Source: Hexactinellida sp. DTS-2022
Lineage: Eukaryota; Porifera; Hexactinellida
Reading direction: 5' to 3'
DNA: 64,000 bases
Assembly: GCA_028753945.1 (NCBI GenBank)
Contig: JAPNXP010000005.1
Coordinates: 2,852,001 to 2,916,000 of the forward strand
In this document: positions 55,801 through 64,000 of the stretch, piece by piece
Layout: each line of letters opens with the position of its first letter
Position numbering within the stretch: the first letter of the stretch is position 1
Program-made: the position numbers and the translations under genes
Notes under the pieces: model-generated
Told to the model about the DNA's origin: nothing
The model's database searches: none
What the model saw: only the letters and a program-made list of their open reading frames with translations

Positions 55801-56840
55801 TGTGTTATAAATAGGACCCCAAGGATAGATAATGTGCCCTAACTTTGCGAATTTTCTCTTTCTATATGATTTTTTTATCAATTTTGGTGTTTTTACCACA
55901 GACTATCAAATGGGCCAGGTATATTCAAGGAAATCACCAAATATCATGTCAGTTACAGCAAACAATCCATCTGAAAGTGCTGAACCACTGAAAAAGTGCA
56001 CTCAGCACCCCAAATATTGACTTATAGAGGTCAAATTAGTCGAGATATTGTACGTTAGACCTTTGCATATCCTTGGGGGCTTAATCAAGCGTCTATAGAC
56101 GAAATATTTTTTTGGTGATTTTGTAGCCATTGGCAAAATAGTACTCGTTGGTAGCGTTAGGGTAGAAATGGTAGGATATTCAATTGAGTTTACTTAGGGT
56201 TTGTATTTATGTCATGACCGTTCTTTAAGGTGAGTGCGATTGCGTTAACATTTGAATTCATTTTGCAGATCTTAGGGCAAGTATTGCAATTCTAAACATC
56301 TTTTTACGATAATAATGGTGGTATTCTTCGTGTTTAGGAAGAAATATGGCTCTTTCATTGAGAAGCTAGTAAGTAACTTCATTTAACTGGGAAGATTTAC
56401 AAATACTGAATGCGTTATACTCCAAACAAAGCTCAATTGCTTGAAAGTGGAGGCAGGTGTCACTTATGCAATACGAACATGTCTTTAAATTCATATCAAT
56501 TATTAGTCTTCTTATAAAGGGACACCTTCCCTAAACATATTTGATGGTAATGATAAATAATCTCAATTGTATCTATTAGATGCTGTTAATAATGTAATTT
56601 ACATTGAATGATCTCGAACGCAGCGATTATAATGTATTTGCTATCCTCTAGTATCCACAATTTACACTATTCCACCAATAGTCGAACATATTGATCAAGT
56701 GTTGACATGTCCAATTGACTTTCAGTTAGCAATAAATCATATCCTCCGAATTACAATCATCTAGTAAATTTAATCAAGATATCTTAACATGCAATCGTAC
56801 TAGAATTCGTAAACGTCTATTATAATGAATGATTACTTAC
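55801..56840. other. Intron 1 of the - strand gene, remaining part
   Basis: AT-rich. Nothing recognised beyond the splice donor GTAAGTAATC at 56840 read on the - strand. Confidence 0.4.
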
Positions 56841-57012
56841 CTGATGTATTTACTATTGTAATGCCATCTGCTTTTTGACTGAATACATCCTCAGAAATGA
56901 CAAGTCTATCTATATTTATGTTCGAAATACTTGACGTTTCTTCTTCTACGATCCTTCTTTTCCTGGTATGTTTCGGAACCGGAAACTCTGAGAATGAGAT
57001 CTTTTCTGCCAT
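56841..57012 (-). CDS. Four-exon gene with RING-like end, exon 1
   Basis: ATG at 57012 opens MAEKISFSEFPVPKHTRKRR and then IVEEETSSISNINIDRLVIS, ending TCAG|GTAAGT, a consensus donor. The basic KHTRKRR cluster could be a nuclear-localisation signal; the rest of the exon is acidic and probably disordered. Joined to exons 2-4 it gives a 194-codon protein ending in a RING-like Cys/His cluster. The function is unknown; if the cluster is a RING, an E3 ligase role is possible. Chosen start: first ATG, no in-frame ATG upstream nearby. Confidence 0.55.
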
Positions 57013-57656
57013 AGTTTGCTTACATTAATTAACTTCTAAAAACTTGAAACGTGACCTTCGATATTAAAGGCCTGAGTGCTGGTTTGAACCATTGATCACT
57101 TAAAGTGCATGGAAAATTGGAGAATTGATCTTTATTCCAATAATTAGCAATGATAGAGCGGAAAAGTGTATTATAACTATAAAAGAATATGGTATCCAGG
57201 TATACATAGCACCCTCCAGAATTGTGATATGTCATCATCTGATGACGTTATGATAATTTTGGTTGCGAATTATCTTGTTTTTCTAGCATACTTTTAACAT
57301 AGCTAAACACGTTATAAAAGTTATAAATTGGAACATGGTTATACCCAGAAGTAGTAGAATAAAATATATCGGAATAATAAATGGAATGTTACACATTCCT
57401 CGGTTGCCATGGAAAATGTAGATTTCCTAAAAATGTGCCATAACTAAAAAACTATGAATGTTATGTCTGTTAAGGCCCCTCTTTGGTTAATTTGGTTTTT
57501 GAGATTAGACTGTTTTCGTATAGTACACAGTAAAGTATAGATACATTGAAAATTTCAAGTGAATCTGAGCTCTACTTTTGCTGTTAATACCAGTTTAGTG
57601 CTCAGGAATGTGTGTATCATCATGAAAATGTCAATTTTCAATTGAAAATATATTTA
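57013..57656. other. Upstream flank of the - strand gene
   Basis: AT-rich, presumably promoter and 5' UTR at the near end. No motif stands out. An ORF at 57029-57238 is not convincing. Confidence 0.35.
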
Positions 57657-57998
57657 CATTTGGTTCAACTATTGCAAATTTGGTCTAAATAGTTTGAAAC
57701 CAAGTCTAAACTGATGAAGACATATGTAATTCGGGGGGATTTTTCAAACTAACCACTAACATACAAACTTTGTGAGTTATAGCCCTTTGAAGTCACATTT
57801 TGACAGCCAATTTTTGCATTATTCGATGTTTTATGTAAATATGCAGTCCAAGTCGAACTTCAAAGATATAGAATTCTGAATTTTTTTATGCTAGAGGTTA
57901 GTTTGAAAAATCCCCCCGAATTACTTATGTCCACGATAGTTTAGACTTGGTTTCAAACAATTTGGACCAAATTTGCAATAGTTGAACCAAAAATAAAT
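57657..57998. mobile_element. 342-bp foldback element
   Basis: 'ttggttcaactattgcaaat' on the left and its complement on the right begin two arms of about 125 bp, which also share 'gaaaccaagtctaaac' and 'cggggggatttttcaaac'. The middle is about 90 bp. No ORF. Confidence 0.8.
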
Positions 57999-58029
57999 GG
58001 AATTTTAAATTTACTTTTCACACTATTAT

Positions 58030-58330
58030 GAGGGTATTCCGGTCAATATATAGGACAGCAATCTTTAGGAAAATGGTTTCAATTGTGATTCTAATGGGTT
58101 TGCAATATTATATGGATGTGATGGGAAATTTAGTGCTAAGCTCTAGAGTTTATAGTTTTGAAGAAATAAATATGCTAAATCATCAAAAAATGGCACATTT
58201 TATGCCCATATATGGTCATTTGGAAGATTTTTGCGAGTTAGGGTCATAAAATGTATTATGGACGAATAGGAAACCGGATATTGCGAGCATTTTGCACTCA
58301 AATATTTCATTATTGGTCTACGGGTTTCTG
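58030..58330. repeat. Dispersed repeat R1, copy 3
   Basis: Shares 'cccatatatggtcatttg', 'gggtcataaaatgtattatg' and 'tattgcgagcattttg' with the copies at 1480 and 55321. More diverged at its left edge. Confidence 0.6.
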
Positions 58331-59057
58331 AGATTCAATGTAGAGATGTGAAAGGACCACCCAATGAGTTGAAAGGTCAGAAAGTTTAAAATGCTAAAGC
58401 GTTCACAGTTTTTATCCAAATTGTTTGAAACCAAGTGTAAACGATTGAATATATATTTAATATGGGAATGACCCTTGATCTAAACTTCACAATACAAACT
58501 TTCAAAGTTAATGCCCTTTGAAGTCAGACTAGGCACCTTGACTGTCCAAATCTGACTTCAAATGACTATAACTCGGAACTTAATTTTTGGAATGTTGAAA
58601 ATTTAGGTTTACAAACTAAGTTGATATGCAAATATACTTTTGTATGAATAACAACTATATTGATAACAAATTGTGGCAGTGCGAGCCTACAAAACTTTCA
58701 TTCCATTTGAAAAAGTCACCCTCCATGATGTCCTTCACATTCCTGGATCTTACAATGGTCGCTACAGCAAAACTATTAGTCAGATTCACCTGAAATTTTC
58801 AATGTGGCTTTACTTTCTGGTGTACTATCCAAAAACAATCGAATCTCAATTTATCTGACCAGCATTGTGTGGCCGTAATTTATATTACTCTCAATTTGGC
58901 CATATAACAGACATTCCCCAATTTCAAATTGCTCTAGTGAGTTCAATTGTCCTCAGAATTAAGGCAAATTTTCCTATATTATCCTCCCGGGTATTATAAC
59001 GAATAAAAATGAAATAAACTCAATTATTTAAATAATTCAAAATTAACCCGAGAGGGG
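58331..59057. other. Intergenic sequence
   Basis: AT-rich. A partial echo of the foldback at 57657 ('gtttgaaaccaagtgtaaac' near 58418) suggests further degraded repeats. No coding sequence. Confidence 0.35.
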
Positions 59058-60181
59058 CCTTAAGATATCAATGAATTGAACTTTTGTTATTCGTTTAGAT
59101 ATATTTAGTCAGTATTGAATAGGACTAGAGATTTACTTATTATATATATCTAGTAGCTTTACATTGGTTAGTTTTTTATTCTCTATTGTTAAAGTCTTCT
59201 CTGATCATCTATTTTATTATATTTTACATGGTAGCAGCGAGTGGTTGACAATAATGGCTAATTCATTTAAGTCATTACTTGAGAGATTCACAAGGAGGAT
59301 ACATAATATTCTTAAGGAATATTCATTGCAAATCAGTTCCAATCGCTTGGCAATCCAAGAAAATAAGACGAGTAATCAAAAGTACTATGGCAGCTGAGTG
59401 TCTCTCGCTTTTAGAGGCCGCAGAAACTTGTTATTTGTTGAAATCAGTTTTGGTTGAAACTCTGGAGTGTAAACAAAGTGAAATAACTATAGCAGGGGCG
59501 TATACTCGGGATGGGGATTGCCCGGATTGGTAGGGCCATTTATGCTAACTTGCATCATACTTAATAGAAGATGATGGCTCTTGACAAATTATTGGTAGGG
59601 CCATGGCCTCACCAACCCTACCGGAGCCTACGCCTATGTATAGAATGCTATATAGATAATAAATCTTTGAAGGAAGCGATATACTCGACAAAGAGCCATA
59701 CAGATAAACGTTTAAAAATTGATTTAGCAGTTATTAAAGACATGGTTCTTCATCAGGAAATTGATGCAGTAATATGGATAGCTGCAGAAAACCAATTAGC
59801 TGATTGCCTAACGAAAAGTGGATCATCAACAGCGAATCTACTTAACGCTCTCAATACGGGTGATATTGAGATTCGGGCATAGGCGATATTGAGTTTCCCA
59901 CAGAGATAATTTTAAATAACTTAGTTGATACTGAGATTTGGACATAGACAATATTTAGTTTCCCTTCAGAGATAACATTGAGACTCTTACAGAAAAAGAA
60001 AATTGCTGGAGTGTTAAGATATCAATTAATTGAACTTATGTTATTCGTTTAGATATTTTAGTCAGTATTGAATAGGACTAGAGATTTACTTATTATATAT
60101 ATCTAGTAGCTTTACGTTAGTTAGTTTTTTATTCTCTATTATTAAAGTCTTCTCAGATCATCTATTTTATTATATTTTACA
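59058..60181 (+). mobile_element. Ty1/copia LTR-retrotransposon fossil, internally deleted
   Basis: Two direct LTRs of about 170 bp (59058-59228 and 60012-60181) share 'gaataggactagagatttac' and end TTTTACA. Judged by eye they differ at about 4% of positions, so insertion is fairly young. A primer-binding-site-like TGGTAGCAGCG follows the left LTR, and a purine run precedes the right one. What remains between them is the RNase H end of Pol (KIRRVIKSTMAAECLSLLEA; LADCLTK). Most of gag-pol is gone. The rest is interrupted by a small GGATTGGTAGGGCC MITE (about 59494-59638). It is broken, with a few breaks besides the large deletion. Confidence 0.85.
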
Positions 60182-60882
60182 ATGTAAACTAGGCTGGTCA
60201 TAATCTATCCGGAATAGGTAACTTCCTATTCATCGATAATACATTTTCTCTTCCTAACTTCAATAATTTTTGAGATAGTGAGTCATTACCTAATAATGCA
60301 CAGTGGGTTATCCACAGGAATTAGGGTACAAAACTAATATTATCAAATTGATTTAAAAACGTTTCCATCGTTTTTGTCAAGTACTCATAAACCTAGGAAA
60401 ATCTATTTATAACATTAAATTCTAAGATGTACGTAATACTATTCAATTTACAATAGTAGTTCACACAATATAAATTATGATGTTTTTGTGGTTTTCAAAC
60501 TAGACTTCAGATATTGTACGAGTTCTTTTGAGATATTACACTAAGTTTCCTGATATTTGGAATAGGCATTAATATGCCTTGAATCAATGTACTTTATTGA
60601 TATTTGCAAAGGACAGAATAATTTTTGCCCATTTATATTACTAAGAAATTGTCATGAATTGCGTGTCCGGACAGGTGGTCCATATATATTCAAAGTTGCC
60701 AAATTTACAGTGCAGCGTCGTGCAGTGTTTTCTAGTTCATTTAGACATCAAGCCTATATAGTTAACTTGAATTTTAAACTATTTGCAGCTCCCCACAACG
60801 CTGCGACGGTTGTCATTTTAATGTTCACATAGTCCAACAACTAATTTAGAGAAAATAATAAATGAGGCCTTAATTTAACAAA
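60182..60882. other. Intergenic sequence
   Basis: AT-rich, no convincing coding sequence or repeat. The ORF at 60587-60832 has no recognisable domain. Confidence 0.35.
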
Positions 60883-61371
60883 TACAGTGGAACCTCTATA
60901 AGTGGGGGAGCATGGGACGGGGAAAATTTCAATTGCCCCCCATTCCCCGGTTATAAAATTCAATTGAAAAAACATTATATATGCTATATTATACAAAATA
61001 TTCATATAACACACACATTAATGCACGTTCTAGTTATTATTTGTATATTATGACAATTTAGTTAACTGCTGATCTACACTAGGTGATTTCTTCTAAAACC
61101 ATCAGAGTAGATCAATCGAAGATACTTTTTCTGTATAACTTTAGAGTCGATTTATTGGAAATATTGTATTATTTTAAAAGAATTATGTTAGGATTTGTCC
61201 ATTCCCCCCATTTATGGAGGTTGTTTTGTATGGAGATAAAAACTCCTTGAAATTTATGGTCCCCCATTCCCCACTTCCCCGCTTATAGAGGTTCATTTGT
61301 ATGGAAGTATACGAATATGGTAAAAAAAATTCCCCATTTATGGAGACCCCACTTATAGAGGTTGCACTGTA
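60883..61371. mobile_element. Pogo-type MITE, CAGTGGAACCTC family, copy 2 (intact)
   Basis: 489 bp including TA flanks, ends TA-CAGTGGAACCTCTATAAG and CTTATAGAGGTTGCACTG-TA. It gives the empty-site sequence for two insertions in the copy at 46665-49001. Confidence 0.92.
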
Positions 61372-61586
61372 ATAGAAATAGGCATATATAGGGCAGATAT
61401 TCCCCTAAATAGTAATAATTTATCTACATATTACTTATTAGATAGGAGAAATTGATTAATGTACTAAAGACACTTGTAGCTTCATTCAGATTAATTATGA
61501 CGTCATAGATCATAATAAAAATATTGAAAACACGAATTAAATTGACTTATCCATTGAAAGCAGGGATGCCACGACTTCATCTTGGT

Positions 61587-63660
61587 CTAAAGCGGTAATT
61601 TTGCAATATTACACTTCTGATTTCGAATATGACCTATCTGTCCACAATGTTTACAGAGTAAAATTGGTCGAAAGTTTGAAAGTATTGGATCACTCTGGCT
61701 AAGTAGCCTAGTGTATACATCCTTTTTATTTTGCGAGAATGAATTTTTTCTTGATAAATGTTCTCTATATCGTCTAATTAATTTATTGCACGCTTCAATT
61801 GCTTCTTCTGAATATTCCTTTAGTCCAAATCCATCGTTGCAATCGCGTATTAATTCTGTAGAATGTGCTAAGAGTTTATGTAATGAGGGTGTTATATTAG
61901 CCCATGGAAAACTTGTTAGAACTAACCCGTATGTTTCCTTCGATAAAATATCAAGTTTTTCAGTGTTGATCTCTTGGCTGCAATTAAAAACTCTCAAAAT
62001 AGCTGAAAGATTCGTATGAATAGTGATAATATTATCTCTACAATTAGCTGGAATTAAAGAGTTTACATAAAATATAAATTCGTTTTTGTTGGAAAAACAT
62101 TGCCTAGTAACATTCCCTGTTGAAGTGGTGCCACCATCACTCGAAGATTGATCAATACGAATACCAGTTTTTTCGCATAAAAATTCAGAAACAAATTTTC
62201 TTGCTTTATCGATTTGTAAAGATGTCGGAGACCATTTACTTTTGCCGGACTGTAAATGATACACAAGAATCATGAACCATCTAAATACACAGGTATAGCT
62301 GTGTAGTGGCGAAGCAGATAGGATATTAATATCAGAAACTGGCTCATGCGTAATACCTAACCTTTTGATCGATGGTAACGACAAATATTCTTCTTTATCA
62401 ACATAGGAAAATTGCTCTTTCGCTTCACAAATTATTCGATTAATAGGAAATCCAGCTCTAACTAATTCCACGTCTTTGAGTTCCTTGAAATTTGCAGTGC
62501 ACAGTTGACAGTTTGCACCTCCCGCACCGCTCAAAATTCCAGACATTTTTCCGTCGAGCATACTACGAATTATATGTGTTCGGATAGTACCTTGAGAAAA
62601 TATTAAACCTTCTTGTTCAATTGATTTGACCTCCGGGTTAATTATTTCGTCCATTATGAATTTTACGTTTTCGAGGCACTCTTTCTGAGCAATTAATACT
62701 ACAGGCCTAACACCATAAGAAGAATTAGGGCTATTGTTTACCCAAACTATTTGATTAGCTGAATCATGGATTGATAGAATTTTAAAAGCAAATAATAAAA
62801 AAATTGTATTTGGAGAAGGGTTAAGCTCAAATTGATTATAAATTTGATGACAACCTGACCCATCAAGGCCATCTGCAATTTTTAAGATTAACGGAAACTG
62901 GGTATCTTTAAGTGAAGGTATTGTTTGAAGAGTACGTAATACGGAATGGTGTAAAATTCACTTGTAAGATAACGCGATCCCTATTGTGTTTACTTGTTTA
63001 TTTTTAATGAACACAAATTCGTTATTTAGAACAATTTCATTACGATACTCCGATAATCTGGAAAACGATGGAAAAGTAATATTTCTGATTTGCAAATACG
63101 ACGAAAGTTAGTATATTTTCTTTTTCCGATTTCGAGCAGATCAAGTAATAAAGAAGCTTTATCAATCGGAATCATTTGAGAATGTGGGGAAAAGGAACCC
63201 AGGCTGATAATATCGTTACAAAATTTTGCTGTAGATTGATCTTTCGATTCGTTGGCTAAAAGCTTTAATGCGTAAGCAGCTACTGTTTTTGAATCGACCT
63301 CTTCTTTTTCAGCTATTGCATTAATTAAATTAAGAAGAGGTTTAAGGCGGTTCCTTAAACCTTTAAGTGTGAGTTGGGAAATGGTTTCCTAACTTCAATT
63401 GAATTGTCAAGTTCAATTATTGTTTTTCCCTCCGACATTCTCTTTTTGGAAGGATTGCCTGAATTAAAAGAATAAAATAGCATATTTTCCCAAACAAGAA
63501 TATCTTGAGATTTATTTGAATTATCCCGGCTTGATTTTAAACTGTTGAATTTATATCTCACAGAGTTCACTTCGTTTTCGCCAAGATTAAATTCACTAAC
63601 AAATGAGAGAGCGCATCTCTTTCCGATTTTCTGGATGTAAGGTACTCCCAAGCTTCACGA
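61587..63660 (-). pseudogene. RAG1/Transib-like transposase with C-terminal zinc knuckle
   Basis: On the - strand the frame is open from 62957 to 61587, although the first ATG is only at 62654. Landmarks: ADGLDGSGCHQIYNQ (about 62877-62833), compatible with the first catalytic Asp region of RAG1; RPVVLIAQKECLENV; CQLC (residues 49-52 from the ATG); SPLHSYTC (115-122); and SEEAIEACNKLIRRYR (282-297), whose Glu287 lines up with RAG1 Glu962. The tail CKHCGQIGHIRNQKC (334-348) is a C-x2-C-x4-H-x5-C knuckle, recalling the zinc-binding tail of RAG1-like proteins. Upstream the same frame continues past one TGA (62960-62958) to about 63110; earlier blocks (KYTNFRR, VAAYALKLLANES, MGVPYIQKIGKRC) lie in other frames. 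No RAG2-like kelch protein or clear terminal repeats are in view. The superfamily call rests on these motifs only; a related unclassified DDE family is the alternative. Confidence 0.6.
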
Positions 63661-64000
63661 TTATTCATTATTCGGAAGTAATAAATTATTGCAAAGTTTC
63701 TAAAATTCAAATAAAATGCATAATAAAACTTTAATAAATAGATAACTGATATTAATTAGTTATTAGTTAAGAACTTAATATGATTTCAGAATTGAATTGT
63801 ACACTAATTAGTGTCAGCATGGACTTAGATTCGCTAGAGTGGCACTTCGGTTGCGGTTAATTAATTATAAAAGTCATATGAACAAAATATTTATTGAAAC
63901 TATGGGTGTGTGACAATCAAATGACGTCATAACTAAAATATGTGAAGCCGTACGAGTTGTTTGAGTATGTCTGTCAATCCCAGCTATTGATAACGCATAT
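63661..64000. other. Flank of the RAG1-like gene
   Basis: AT-rich with no recognisable feature before the window ends. A terminal repeat of the element could lie here or beyond. Confidence 0.3.

Noticed and set aside
60587-60832. 81-aa ORF near the pogo-type MITE
   Set aside because: No domain, no splice context, and composition typical of chance ORFs in this sequence.
1-64000. tRNA or rRNA genes
   Set aside because: None noticed by eye, but a covariance-model scan was not possible, so absence is not proven.

Overview
This is an AT-rich animal genome window dominated by transposable elements. GT-AG introns, a metazoan tetraspanin and DNA transposons of the hAT, MULE, pogo/Tc1, TTAA-type and RAG1-like groups point to an invertebrate, possibly an early-branching marine one such as a sponge. 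The species cannot be fixed from the sequence alone.

Host genes. The clearest is a two-exon tetraspanin of the TspanC8 type on the + strand (20834-21456 joined to 35616-35769, 258 aa). Its single intron is 14.2 kb and packed with transposons. On the - strand (57012 down to 53428) I propose a four-exon gene of 194 codons made of exons too short to show as long ORFs. All three splice junctions agree in phase, and the protein ends in a RING-like Cys/His cluster. Weaker single exons are noted at 36462-36820 and 38750-38914.

Layout. 0.6-2.4 kb: a short ORF ending in a 2A-like motif, then a dispersed repeat carrying a Tc1/mariner-type MITE. 2.5-7.7 kb: a decayed DNA transposon split by a 1.47-kb palindrome and a small hAT-type MITE. 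8.5-12.1 kb: MITEs and a 0.7-kb palindrome. 12.8-19.8 kb: a large element with roughly 1.1-kb terminal inverted repeats, a decayed transposase-like gene and several later insertions. 20.8-35.8 kb: the tetraspanin and its intron, which holds two giant inverted-repeat elements, several MITEs, a TIR element encoding a zinc-finger/PIN-like protein, and a MULE with a C-terminal RING finger. 36-40 kb: a decayed gene with a ubiquitin-peptidase-like (C19) signature. 40.8-45.1 kb: a full-length but broken hAT with a near-perfect 8-bp target duplication. 45.4-49.3 kb: an OTU-protease fragment and a nest of TTAA and pogo-type elements. 53.4-57 kb: the four-exon gene. 59-60.2 kb: a small Ty1/copia fossil. 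61.6-63.7 kb: a RAG1/Transib-like transposase on the - strand.

The window's main structure is nested insertion. Many MITEs still show clean target duplications (8 bp for hAT-like, TTAA, or TA), so empty sites can be read directly and the insertions put in order. Few genes appear to work together; the main regulatory implication is the load of inverted repeats inside the tetraspanin intron.
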